A DNA stretch of 64,000 nucleotides from Sphingomonas piscis (lineage in GTDB: Bacteria; Pseudomonadota; Alphaproteobacteria; Sphingomonadales; Sphingomonadaceae): the NCBI RefSeq assembly GCF_011300455.1, contig NZ_CP049869.1, positions 2,321,501 through 2,385,500 on the forward strand. The letters run 5' to 3'. The notes beneath the pieces were generated by a model that saw only the letters and a program-made list of their open reading frames with translations, ran no database searches and had not been told where the DNA came from. This document shows positions 53,538 through 61,956 of the stretch, one piece after another. Both the position numbers and the translations under genes were made by a program. Within the stretch, counting starts at the first letter, position 1, and the number at the start of each line of letters is the position of its first letter.

Positions 53538-53608
53538 TGCGAGCGAAGCGAAGTAACCCGGCTTTTGTGCCACGGGATTGCTCCATCGCTTCGACCCCCG
53601 CAATGACG
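53532..53608. repeat. palindromic repeat of the CGTCATTGCGAGCGAAGCGA type
   Basis: The ends are inverted: CGTCATTGCGAGCGAAGCGA at the left and CGCAATGACG at the right. The interior has CGAAGTAACCCGG and GGGATTGCTCCATCG arms. This resembles the dispersed CGTCATTGCGAGCGAAGCGAAGCAATCC elements known from several alphaproteobacterial groups. It overlaps the first codon of the metallopeptidase gene. Confidence 0.7.
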
Positions 53609-53616
53609 AGAGGTGC

Positions 53617-53645
53617 TTGCCCATGCCAACCCGCGCCGCTAGGGC
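53617..53645 (+). promoter_or_regulatory. probable promoter of acpP
   Basis: TTGCCC (53617-53622) and TAGGGC (53640-53645) are separated by 17 nt. The -10 reads GCTAGGGC, similar to the GCTANAWC form seen for housekeeping promoters of Alphaproteobacteria. It ends 32 nt before acpP. Confidence 0.45.
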
Positions 53646-53677
53646 AGCGTCAAAAGCTCTAACGGAGGAAAACGAGC

Positions 53678-53914
53678 ATGAGCGAGACCGCAGATCGGGT
53701 TAAGAAGATCGTCGTCGAGCATCTCGGCGTCGAAGCCGAAAAGGTCACCGAAGACGCGAGCTTCATTGACGATCTGGGCGCCGACAGCCTCGACATCGTC
53801 GAGCTCGTCATGGCCTTCGAGGAAGAGTTCGGGGTCGAAATCCCGGACGACGCCGCTGAAAAGATCACGACCGTCAAGGACGCGATCGACTATATCGACA
53901 ACAACAAGGGCTAA
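53678..53914 (+). CDS. acpP: acyl carrier protein
   Basis: A 78-residue acidic protein carrying growing fatty acids. The phosphopantetheine Ser is in [11 protein letters not shown] (Ser38). ACGGAGGAAAACGAGC in front of the ATG is one of the strongest ribosome sites in the window, as expected for an abundant protein. fabF and mltG follow. Confidence 0.97.
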   Translation: MSETADRVKKIVVEHLGVEAEKVTEDASFIDDLGADSLDIVELVMAFEEEFGVEIPDDAAEKITTVKDAIDYIDNNKG

Positions 53915-53932
53915 GCTCCGGCTCAGCCCCAA

Positions 53933-54021
53933 CCGTTCACCCTGAGCTTGTCGAAGGGTCGTTGCTCCACCACATGGCTGGAGTTGCAGAACAGGTCTTC
54001 GACAGGCTCAGCCCGGACGGG
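53933..54021. repeat. REP-like inverted repeat between acpP and fabF
   Basis: CCGTTCACCCTGAGCTTGTC begins at 53933 and is answered by CTTCGACAGGCTCAGCCCGG ending near 54021. The arms are imperfect inverse copies with a GTCGAAG/CTTCGAC core. Fragments of the same type occur in hemW. In the transcript the pair could form a long hairpin between acpP and fabF. Confidence 0.75.
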
Positions 54022-54053
54022 TTTGGGCCTGTCGCGTTTCTTGGAGGTTTCGG

Positions 54054-55315
54054 ATGCGCCGAGTAGTCGTCACCGGACTGGGTCTCGTCACGCCGCTTGG
54101 CGCGGACGTTGAAACGACCTGGCGGAACATTCTAGCGTCCAAGAGCGGCGCGGGCACCATCACCCACTTCGATGCAAGCGAATACAAGTGCCGCATCGCC
54201 TGCGAGGTGAAGTCGGCGGATCACGAATATGGCTTCGATCCGTCGAAGCGTGTCGACCACAAGGTCCAGCGCCAGGTCGATCCCTTCATCGTTTACGGCA
54301 TCGACGCAGCCGGTCAGGCGATCGAGGACGCGGGCCTCCTCGACATGAGCGAGGAAGAGCGCTTCCGCGCCGGCGTCTCGATCGGGTCGGGCATCGGCGG
54401 TCTCCCGGGCATCGAGTCCGAAAGCCTGGTGCTTCACGAAAAGGGACCGGGCCGGGTCAGCCCGCATTTTGTCCACGGGCGCCTGATCAACCTCGTGTCG
54501 GGCCAGGTCAGCATTAAGTATGGGCTTATGGGCCCCAACCATGCGGTGGTGACCGCCTGCTCAACCGGTGCCCACTCGATCGGCGACGCGGCGCGCATGG
54601 TCATGCTCGGGGACGCGGACGTCATGCTTGCGGGGGCGCAGAGGCGACCATTTGCCCGATCGGCATTGCCGGCTTTGCGCAGGCGCGGGCGCTGTCGACT
54701 GCCTTCAACGATCAGCCTGAAAAGGCGAGCCGTCCCTACGATAAGGATCGCGACGGGTTCGTGATGGGTGAAGGCTCGGGCGTGGTCGTGCTCGAGGAAT
54801 ATGAGCGGGCGAAGAAGCGCGGCGCAAAGATCTACGCCGAGGTCGTCGGCTACGGCATGTCGGGCGACGCCTACCATGTCACCGCGCCGCACCCGGAGGG
54901 CGCTGGCGGTTTCCGGGCGATGCAGAACGCCATTCAGCGTTCCGGCCTCGCGCTTGGCGACATCGATTACATCAACGCCCATGGCACCTCGACGCCGCTG
55001 GGCGACGAGCTGGAGCTTGGCGCGGTCCGCCGCCTGTTTGGCAGCAACATCGATAATCTGTCGATGAGCTCGACCAAGTCGGCCATCGGTCACCTGCTCG
55101 GCGGTGCTGGTGCGGTGGAAAGCATCTTCTGCATCCTCGCGATGCGCGACCAGATCGTGCCGCCGACGCTGAACCTCGACAATCCGAGCGAGGGAACGGC
55201 CGGTGTCGACCTTGTGCCGCACGTGGCCAAGGAGCGGAAGGTTCGCGCGGTCCTGAACAACAGCTTCGGCTTCGGCGGCACGAATGCGTCCCTGGTGATG
55301 AAAGCGGTCGATTAG
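54054..55315 (+). pseudogene. fabF: beta-ketoacyl-ACP synthase II, frameshifted at a G5 tract
   Basis: Two frames make one FabF of about 420 residues. The first starts MRRVVVTGLGLVTPLGADVE and holds the active Cys in [14 protein letters not shown]; it runs to DADVMLAGG. The second continues [15 protein letters not shown] and has both catalytic His residues in [11 protein letters not shown] and [10 protein letters not shown]. The break is in five G (54632-54636); six restore the usual [12 protein letters not shown]. FabF elongates fatty acids, and it lies between acpP and mltG as usual. All active-site residues are intact, so a sequencing error is the best explanation. TTGGAGG precedes the ATG. 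Confidence 0.92.
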
Positions 55316-55321
55316 GCGATC

Positions 55322-56290
55322 ATGCTCAAACGGCTGATCCTGATTGCAGCCGTTGCCGGTGTGCTGCTCTGCGCCGGCGCTTACTGGCTGCTTTGGGCGG
55401 CGAGCGGTCCGAAGCCGGGGCCGCACACGGTTGTGGTTGCGGAAGGCTCGACGCTCGGCAGCGTTGCGCGTCAGCTTGAGAAAGCAGGGGCGATCCCTGG
55501 CTCGGCTGGCACCTACACCAAGATGGCGCGCCTGTTCGGCTCGGGCGATCCGGTGCAGGCGGGCGAGTTCGAGATTCCCAAGGGCATGGGCGGCGCCGCG
55601 ATCCTCGACCTCCTGCAGCGTGGCAAGCCAGTGCAGCGCCTGATCACGGTGACCGAGGGGATGCCGTCGATCATCATCCAGGAAAAGCTGGCTGCCAACG
55701 CTTACTTGACGGGTCCGACCCCGGCCATCGCTGAGGGCAGCGCTCTTCCCGACAGCTATGGCTACGAGCGCGGCGAGGCCCGGACGAAGGTTGCCGCGCG
55801 CATGCAGTCGGCGATGGCGACGACGCTGAACAGCCTCTGGGCGAAGCGCAAGCCGACCTGCCCGGTCGCGACCAAGGAAGAGGCAATCACCCTGGCCTCG
55901 ATCGTGGAGAAGGAGACGGGCAAGGCGTCGGAGCGGCGGCTCGTCGCCGGAGTTTACTGCAACCGTTTGCGCATCGGCATGAAGCTCGATGCCGACCCGA
56001 CCGTCATCTATCCGGTCACCAAGGGCAAGCCACTCGGCCGCCGGATTCTGCGGTCGGAACTGAATGCCGATAACGGCTACAATACCTATCGTTCGCCCGG
56101 CCTTCCGATCGGCCCCATCGCCAACCCAGGCAAGGCCAGCATCGCCGCAGTGCTCGATCCGGCGCCGACGCAGGCGATCTACTTCGTTGCCGATGGCACC
56201 GGCGGCCACGTCTTCGCCAACACCTTGGCCGAGCATAATGCCAATGTGGCCAAGTGGCGGGCGCTCCGGCGCGCTCGTGGGGAGCTTTGA
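55322..56290 (+). CDS. mltG: endolytic murein transglycosylase
   Basis: A 322-residue YceG-family enzyme that cuts new glycan strands during peptidoglycan growth. An N-terminal membrane helix lies at about residues 4-27, then a LysM-like part, then the catalytic domain with Glu in LASIVEKETGKASER and DADPTVIYPVTKG, NTYRSPGLPIGPIANPG. It starts 7 nt after fabF. acpP-fabF-mltG is a conserved order. Confidence 0.93.
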   Translation: MLKRLILIAAVAGVLLCAGAYWLLWAASGPKPGPHTVVVAEGSTLGSVARQLEKAGAIPGSAGTYTKMARLFGSGDPVQAGEFEIPKGMGGAAILDLLQRGKPVQRLITVTEGMPSIIIQEKLAANAYLTGPTPAIAEGSALPDSYGYERGEARTKVAARMQSAMATTLNSLWAKRKPTCPVATKEEAITLASIVEKETGKASERRLVAGVYCNRLRIGMKLDADPTVIYPVTKGKPLGRRILRSELNADNGYNTYRSPGLPIGPIANPGKASIAAVLDPAPTQAIYFVADGTGGHVFANTLAEHNANVAKWRALRRARGEL

Positions 56291-56302
56291 ATCAGCCGGC
56301 GG

Positions 56303-58510
56303 TTACCCGCCCCAGTGAATTAGCCCGAGAAGGCTGCCCCGATCATCGGTCCAGGGCTGAAACCCTGTCTTCTCGTTCAAGAGGCGCCATTCTTCACCGC
56401 TGCCCTCGACCAATCGCCGAACGGTCTCCGGGTCGCGAGAAAGCGCAATCCATAATGAAGCCGATGCGGCATGATCCTTTTCCGCGTCGGTCGGATAATA
56501 TTTCCGCGCCATCGCGGACCACCCTCCATCCTTCGCCGCTCCGGCAATAACCGGCTCCAGCTCCAGGTAGCGATTGGAGATATGCACCATCAGCAGGCCG
56601 CCGGAGCGCAGGTGATCGGCATAGGCCTGGAATGCTTCACGAGTCAGGAGGTGCATCGGAACCGAGTCCGACGAAAATGCGTCGATGGTCAGCAAGTCCG
56701 CCGAACCGCGCCTGCTTCGACCGAGGGTCAGCCGCGCATCGCCAATTTCGATCCGAGCGTTCGGCATGCAGCGGGACAAGAAGGTGAAGCGCTTGGGGTC
56801 CCGTGCAATGTCCGCGACGGCCGGGTCGATCTCATAGAAAGTCCAGCTCTGCTTCGCAGTCGCATAACAGGCCAGGGTTCCGGTTCCGAGCCCAACGACT
56901 CCAATGCGGGCGCCGGGACCGAAGAGCCGCTCTGTTGACCGCATCGCGAGCCCGATCCCCGACCGTGGCGCATAGTAGCTGGTAGGGGTCACTTCCCGCT
57001 GCGGCGATCCGGTGAGCTGGATGCCGTGCATTGTGGTTCCGTGTGCCAGCGAGCGCCGCCCTGGCTGACTCGTATGAATCGAATAGATGCCGAAGTAGCT
57101 ACGGGTCATCATTCCTGGCTGGGCCGAAAGGGCGATCTTTTCCCATCCGCCCATGAACAGAAGCAAGGCAGTCGCTGTGGTCGCAAAAAGCAGCCGGTTG
57201 CCCACGGTCGCAACGCCAATGGCGATCAGCAAATAAGTGAATCCGAGATTGCGGTGCCCCGCCGCCGAAAAGATCGGCCCAAGTGCGGACAGAAGCAGGA
57301 TCCCCGCCGCTATCGCGAATAGCCGCCCGCGCGACTGTCGTTGCCAGTATCGTCCAACCTTCTCCCAGAGCGGCTCGTTCTTCAAAAGAAAGGCGGCGGC
57401 GGTGAGAAGGACGACATTCTCGTAGGTCGAGTCGAACAGCAACGGCGCGAGCAAAGCGCAAAAGATACCGCCGGCAACGCCGCCGGCGGACATGGCAAGG
57501 TAGAAATAGGTCAGTTGCGATGCGGCAGGCCGTTGATCGTAGAGGGCCGAGTGCAGAGCGACCGACACCGCAAGGAGGTTGAGCAGGATCAGCCCGGCAA
57601 TCGGGAGGGCGTAATCCATTGCGTTCGCCATGGCCGCACACGCCGTGATGAGCAGGGTGAACGGCGCTGCGCGCCCCATCACATCCGCAACTCCGCGGCT
57701 TGCCGCGAAGGCGATGGAGAAGCTCAGCAGGTATAGTCCCAGCGGAAGAACCCAAAGCAACGGGACGGCGACGATATCGGTCGTCAGCTGCAGAGTGGTC
57801 GACAGAACAAGTCCGGACGGAACGGCAGCCTGCAACGCCCACCGGATCATCTTCGAGCGTGCGGGTGGGACGGCTTCGACCGCTCCGTCAGTGCGCGCCT
57901 TGGGGAGGTGAAAGGAGCAATAGCCGCAGAGAAGCGCAAGCAAGACGTATCCGGCGCTCCAGAGCATCCGCTGGTTCGCTACGGAAAGCAGCGGTTCGAC
58001 CACGAAGGGATAAGCCAGCAATCCGGCGAAGCTTCCGAAATTGGAGGCTGCGTAGAGCGGGTAGGGGTCGCCGAGGCCGCATTTCGCATACCAGGACTGG
58101 ATTATCGGGGCCTGCGCCGACACCACGAAGAACAAGGGCCCGATGGACATGATCAGCAACCAGGGCACCCACAGGAAACTGTTGGCGCTTGCACCGGGCG
58201 TGCCGCTGATCAGGCCGATGGGCAGCATCACGCCGGCGATGGCGAAGGCCAGCAGATGGATAAGGCGCTGCTTGGAAGGGGATTGCCGGGTCAGCCAGTG
58301 CGCATAGGAATAGCCCAGGAGGAGCAATGCCTGGTAAACCAGCATCGCGGAATTCCACACCGTCGGTGCGCCGCCAAGCCGCGGCAATGCCATTCGGGCG
58401 ATCATCGGCTGGACCAGGAACAGCAGGAACGATCCGAAGAAGATGGTCGCGACAAATTTCCATCGGACCGACACAAGGGGCGCGGTCGCCGGTAACGCTG
58501 CTGTGGCCAT
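56303..58510 (-). CDS. spermidine-synthase-like protein fused to a membrane domain
   Basis: A 735-residue protein. The first 450 residues or so hold about a dozen membrane helices (start FVATIFFGSFLLFLVQPMIA). The last 250 form a Rossmann methyltransferase/aminopropyltransferase-like domain with GVVGLGTGTLACYA, TFYEIDPAV and LTIDAFSSDSVPMHLLT. The family is annotated as fused MFS/spermidine synthase, but members lack proof of spermidine synthesis and the putrescine-site residues are not clear here. AAAGGAG lies 8 nt before the ATG. Its end faces mltG. Confidence 0.85.
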   Translation of the reverse strand: MATAALPATAPLVSVRWKFVATIFFGSFLLFLVQPMIARMALPRLGGAPTVWNSAMLVYQALLLLGYSYAHWLTRQSPSKQRLIHLLAFAIAGVMLPIGLISGTPGASANSFLWVPWLLIMSIGPLFFVVSAQAPIIQSWYAKCGLGDPYPLYAASNFGSFAGLLAYPFVVEPLLSVANQRMLWSAGYVLLALLCGYCSFHLPKARTDGAVEAVPPARSKMIRWALQAAVPSGLVLSTTLQLTTDIVAVPLLWVLPLGLYLLSFSIAFAASRGVADVMGRAAPFTLLITACAAMANAMDYALPIAGLILLNLLAVSVALHSALYDQRPAASQLTYFYLAMSAGGVAGGIFCALLAPLLFDSTYENVVLLTAAAFLLKNEPLWEKVGRYWQRQSRGRLFAIAAGILLLSALGPIFSAAGHRNLGFTYLLIAIGVATVGNRLLFATTATALLLFMGGWEKIALSAQPGMMTRSYFGIYSIHTSQPGRRSLAHGTTMHGIQLTGSPQREVTPTSYYAPRSGIGLAMRSTERLFGPGARIGVVGLGTGTLACYATAKQSWTFYEIDPAVADIARDPKRFTFLSRCMPNARIEIGDARLTLGRSRRGSADLLTIDAFSSDSVPMHLLTREAFQAYADHLRSGGLLMVHISNRYLELEPVIAGAAKDGGWSAMARKYYPTDAEKDHAASASLWIALSRDPETVRRLVEGSGEEWRLLNEKTGFQPWTDDRGSLLGLIHWGG

Positions 58511-58564
58511 TCGCGAGCTCCTTTGCCCGCCTCTGTACTTTCAGGTGATTGGAACTTGGTTAAC

Positions 58565-58592
58565 GGCCTAAGAAGGGTTTTTGAGACGGCAA
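58565..58592 (-). promoter_or_regulatory. possible promoter of the fused spermidine-synthase-like gene
   Basis: On the minus strand TTGCCG (58592-58587) and TAGGCC (58570-58565) are 16 nt apart, 55 nt before the start codon. The boxes resemble those proposed for acpP. Confidence 0.35.
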
Positions 58593-58605
58593 GTCACGGA
58601 GCGGC

Positions 58606-58974
58606 TCAGTCGAGGCCCAGAGCGTCGGCGTTCAAATAGCCGACGCGTTCCTCCGGTCCGGCATACCCCCAAGCCCAGCCAAGCTTGCAATCCAGCAGGC
58701 GCATCCGTTCGCCCGCGACAAGATCGGCAATGACTTGACCGGACTCGTCCGGAAACTCGCGAAACTCCGCGGCACGAACGAGCGTATACTCAACTGGCTC
58801 GACGAAATGCGACGCAATGACCTGGCCAGCCAGGCTGACGTCGGCGAGGTCGCGGCGATAGGCGTGGAAGTTCGGGTCGGGAAGGTCGGACGGACCCTCC
58901 AGGCCGAAGCCGTCAGGACTGATGAGCGAAGGCGGGTGCTTGTCCGATGATGGGCCGGTGGGCGGACGATCCAT
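58606..58974 (-). CDS. SH3-domain protein
   Basis: A 122-residue protein. The N-terminal 50 residues are polar; NFHAYRRDLADVSLAGQV and the following bacterial SH3-like domain (FREFPDESGQVIADLVAGERMRLLD in part, GWAWGYAGPEERVGYLNADAL) agree with the N-terminal SH3 part found in NlpC/P60 peptidases of sphingomonads. No peptidase domain is encoded. ATG 58974 gives a 62-nt overlap with the MarR gene; no later start codon fits. Function unknown. Confidence 0.75.
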   Translation of the reverse strand: MDRPPTGPSSDKHPPSLISPDGFGLEGPSDLPDPNFHAYRRDLADVSLAGQVIASHFVEPVEYTLVRAAEFREFPDESGQVIADLVAGERMRLLDCKLGWAWGYAGPEERVGYLNADALGLD

Positions 58975-59299
58975 TGTCGCCGCCGCCTTGCCGTATATTG
59001 CGTTTGAAACCTTCAAGAAAATCAGCCCCGCTGCTGGTGCGGACGACGAACACGTTGCGGCGGTCGTCCGGATCCCGTTCGCGGCGGAGATAGCCCAGGG
59101 CCCCAAGCGTATTCAAGGCGCGCGTCACAACCGGCTTCGAAACGCCGAGCATCTTGGCGAGTCCTCGGACGGTGTGCGGTCCCGGCGTCAGATACACCAG
59201 CATCAGCAACGCCATCTGTCGATTGGTAAGGTCCGGCTCTCCCGATCGCACATATGCGATGAGCGCCTTCATCCAGCCGGAAAGCGATACTTCGCTCAT
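58913..59299 (-). CDS. MarR-family transcriptional regulator
   Basis: A 128-residue winged-helix protein. The DNA-binding part is LTNRQMALLMLVYLTPGP, then LAKMLGVSKPVVTRALNTLG as recognition helix region, and RRERDPDDRRNVFV as wing. It is short for MarR, with a truncated C-terminal dimer helix. It shares a transcript with the SH3 gene and lies behind pepA on the same strand. Three CCGGTT-type motifs lie in the 124 nt in front. Confidence 0.85.
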   Translation of the reverse strand: MSEVSLSGWMKALIAYVRSGEPDLTNRQMALLMLVYLTPGPHTVRGLAKMLGVSKPVVTRALNTLGALGYLRRERDPDDRRNVFVVRTSSGADFLEGFKRNIRQGGGDNGSSAHRPIIGQAPAFAHQS

Positions 59300-59340
59300 A
59301 GCCGCTTCGTCTCCATCGCCTTGGGTCGGTCCATCGATAC

Positions 59341-59421
59341 AAACCGGTAACGAAGCGAAATGTTGCAGGCGTAAGTCGGGAAAAAACCGGAAAAATCAGC
59401 ATCAAACCATGGAACCGGTTC
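59341..59421. promoter_or_regulatory. CCGGTT-type motif cluster upstream of the MarR gene
   Basis: GAACCGGTTC (59412-59421) is a perfect 10-bp palindrome. Related ACCGG cores occur at 59343-59348 (ACCGGT) and 59386-59390. They fill the gap between pepA and the MarR gene and may be operator half-sites. Only position and symmetry support this. Confidence 0.3.
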
Positions 59422-59423
59422 GA

Positions 59424-60818
59424 TCAGGGTTGTGCGAAGCGGCGCTGAAGCAAGGAAAATACCGCCCGAAGCCCCAGCGCGTCGCCACCCTTGGGCCGCC
59501 CGGGCTTTGCAGTTGGGCTCCACGCGAAGGTGTCGAGATGTACCCACGGAATGTCGCCCGGAACAAAGCGGCGGAGAAACAGCGCCGCCGTGATGGTGCC
59601 CGCCATTGCACCGCCTGAATTAACGATGTCGGCGACGTCGCTCTTCAGCATGTCCTCGTAGCCGTCCCATAACGGCAGTCTCCAGACAGGGTCGAAAACC
59701 TCGGTCGAGACCTTCTCCAGCTCGCCGGCGAGAGCCTCGTCGTTCGCGAACATGGCAGGCAGGTCGGGGCCCAGGGCGATCCGTGCTGCGCCGGTGAGGG
59801 TGGCGAAATCGACGACGAGCTGCGGCTTTTCTTCCGCCGCCCGGGTCAGGGCATCACCGAGGATGAGGCGGCCTTCGGCGTCCGTATTGTCGATCTCGAC
59901 GGTCAGGCCCTGGCGCGAGCGGATGATGTCGCCGGGGCGGAAGGCCGAGCCTGACACCGCATTTTCTACCGCAGGGATCAGCAAGTGAAGACGAACCGGC
60001 AGCCGCGCGGAGGCGATCAGCTGCGCGCAGGCCAGCGCGTGCGCCGCGCCGCCCATATCCTTTTTCATCAGCCGCATGCCGCTTGCCGGCTTGATGTCGA
60101 GCCCGCCACTGTCGAAGCAGACGCCCTTGCCCACGATCGCCACGCGCGGATGGTCCGGATTGCCCCATTCAACTTCGATCATGCGCGGCGCCCGGTCGGC
60201 AGTCGCGGCCTGGCCGACCGCCTGCACCATCGGAAATTGTTGGGCGAGATCATCGCCCTTGGTCACGCGCAACTGCCCGCCATATTCGTCGGCGAGGGTC
60301 TTGGCCGCCGCTTCGAGTTCCGCCGGGCCCAGGTCATTTGCTGGAGTGTCGACCAGATCGCGGACCAATGCCGTCGCCCGGGCAAGCCGCACTGCCTCAT
60401 CGATCCGAGCGGGCTCGTCCGTCAGCAATATGCGATCGCCGACCGGGGGCTTAGGCGCCGACTTGTAACCCTCGAACCGGTGCTGGGCGAGAAGCCAGCC
60501 AAGGCCGGCCTGTCCAAGCTGACCTGACGAGAGTTTATATGCGCCGGCCGGCAGTGCTCCGCCAAGCTTGGCCAGGCACCACGGGCCAAGCGTTGCCGCA
60601 TCCTTGACGGCCACCACAACTTCAAACGACCCATTTGGCCGCGGGAGGATGACGAAGGCCCCCGCGTCCTTGCCGTCGAAGCGATGCGCGGAGAGCAAGG
60701 CCCGATCCTCTGACGGTCGGCCTTTCGCCCATTCCTCGAATGCGGCTTTGTCGACGAGGTGGATGGGGGTGGCGGTCTGGTCCCGGTCGGGCTGAAGCAG
60801 CGGCGCGAAGTCGGTCAT
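59424..60818 (-). CDS. pepA: M17 leucyl aminopeptidase
   Basis: A 464-residue two-metal aminopeptidase. The metal-binding and catalytic motifs are GKGVCFDSGGLDIKPASGM in part, MKKDMGGAAHAL, and NTDAEGRLILGDAL (the M17 signature). The N-terminal domain is short. It releases N-terminal residues in peptide turnover. The start ATG 60818 lies 32 nt after the winged-helix regulator's stop, so the two may be cotranscribed. Confidence 0.93.
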   Translation of the reverse strand: MTDFAPLLQPDRDQTATPIHLVDKAAFEEWAKGRPSEDRALLSAHRFDGKDAGAFVILPRPNGSFEVVVAVKDAATLGPWCLAKLGGALPAGAYKLSSGQLGQAGLGWLLAQHRFEGYKSAPKPPVGDRILLTDEPARIDEAVRLARATALVRDLVDTPANDLGPAELEAAAKTLADEYGGQLRVTKGDDLAQQFPMVQAVGQAATADRAPRMIEVEWGNPDHPRVAIVGKGVCFDSGGLDIKPASGMRLMKKDMGGAAHALACAQLIASARLPVRLHLLIPAVENAVSGSAFRPGDIIRSRQGLTVEIDNTDAEGRLILGDALTRAAEEKPQLVVDFATLTGAARIALGPDLPAMFANDEALAGELEKVSTEVFDPVWRLPLWDGYEDMLKSDVADIVNSGGAMAGTITAALFLRRFVPGDIPWVHLDTFAWSPTAKPGRPKGGDALGLRAVFSLLQRRFAQP

Positions 60819-60849
60819 GGCAAAGACATAACGACGGTCAGGCGGTATT

Positions 60850-61920
60850 TCATCCCGCTTCCGAGCGAAGGCTGCGGCTGGCGAGGATCAGCCCGGCGAC
60901 GAGGCAGCCGCTGAACAAGGCACCTTCCAATGCCCCGGTTACGGACCGGCTGACGATGCCAAAGCCCGGTTCCCCGAATACGGCGCCAAGCCTGTCGAAG
61001 TGAAGCCGCGATCCGGCTACGGTACGACCGAGAAGATCGAGGCTCCCGCCCATCATCCGCCCTCCCATCAACCCCAGCAGCAATCCGGCCGTGCCGCCCG
61101 TCAGTGCCGCAACCGAGGCCGTTCCGCGAAGCGTTCCGAAGCGGCGCTGCCCGGCCCAACCGCCAAGCCCGACCGCGGCGCCGAGGACCAGTCCTTCCGG
61201 TCCGCCGGTGACGTCGCCGGGCGATTGGCCGAGCAGCAGGTTGAAAGCATCGAGACCGAGCAACTTGACGATGGCGCCGACGATGAGGCCGCCGAGCGCG
61301 CCGCCGACGACGCTCCGCACGGAGAACAATGAACCGCCCCGGCCGGCGAGCACGATCCCGAACGCGACGCCGATGCCGCCGAGCAAGGCGACCAGGATGG
61401 TGAGGCAGGTCAGGACCAGCAGGACGGAGATTGCGCCCATTCCGGGCTGCAGCGGTTGAGCGGTCGCAGCAAAGCCGTAAACGATGCCGCCGATGAGGCC
61501 GGCGATGCCGCCGCCGACCACGCCGCCGAGCGCCAAAAGCAAGCGGCTCACGGTGGGGGAGGGTGTTACCTTGACCATCGGAGCAAGGTCGGTTTCGGCT
61601 GCGTCGTCATCCGCACTTACCGGCGCGATGAATCGATAGCCGTGCTTGGGCACCGTTTCGATGAAGCGGGGGCGGGATGCATCGTCGCCGAGCTGCCGCC
61701 GCAGCGTTTTGATACACTGGGTCAGGGCTTCGTCCGTGACCGGCACGCCGCGCCAGACCTCGTCCATGAAGCGGTCCTTGGATACGAGGCGGCCGGGCTC
61801 CTTCGCCAGCAGGATCAGCGCATCGAGGTAGCGGCCGTTGACCTCCACGGGGGCGCCGTCGCGAAGCAGTCGGCGATCCTCCTGGTCGAGCGTGAAGCGG
61901 TCGAAGCGGATGGTCGCCAT
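60850..61920 (-). CDS. membrane-bound winged-helix regulator, CadC/ToxR-type
   Basis: A 356-residue protein. Residues 1-95 form an OmpR/CadC-type winged helix (VNGRYLDALILLAKEPGRLV, VPVTDEALTQCIKTLRRQLG in part, FIETVPKHGYRFIAPV). After an acidic linker come six or seven Gly-rich hydrophobic segments (GGVVGGGIAGLIGGIVYG, GGALGGLIVGAIV, GGTAGLLLGLMGG). CadC and ToxR have one membrane helix and a periplasmic sensor; here the sensor is replaced by a multi-helix membrane domain. ATG 61920 is preferred to 61950. It lies 37 nt after rimO. The signal is unknown. Confidence 0.8.
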   Translation of the reverse strand: MATIRFDRFTLDQEDRRLLRDGAPVEVNGRYLDALILLAKEPGRLVSKDRFMDEVWRGVPVTDEALTQCIKTLRRQLGDDASRPRFIETVPKHGYRFIAPVSADDDAAETDLAPMVKVTPSPTVSRLLLALGGVVGGGIAGLIGGIVYGFAATAQPLQPGMGAISVLLVLTCLTILVALLGGIGVAFGIVLAGRGGSLFSVRSVVGGALGGLIVGAIVKLLGLDAFNLLLGQSPGDVTGGPEGLVLGAAVGLGGWAGQRRFGTLRGTASVAALTGGTAGLLLGLMGGRMMGGSLDLLGRTVAGSRLHFDRLGAVFGEPGFGIVSRSVTGALEGALFSGCLVAGLILASRSLRSEAG

Positions 61921-61956
61921 GGCGCCACTTAGGGGTGGCGCCGCTTTCAAGGCAAG

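Noticed and set aside
54632..54636. Programmed ribosomal frameshift in fabF
   Set aside because: No slippery heptamer with a downstream structure is evident, FabF is not known to use one, and three unrelated genes show the same run-length defect.
54434..56236. 600-codon minus-strand open frame across fabF and mltG
   Set aside because: Antisense shadow covering two well-identified genes.
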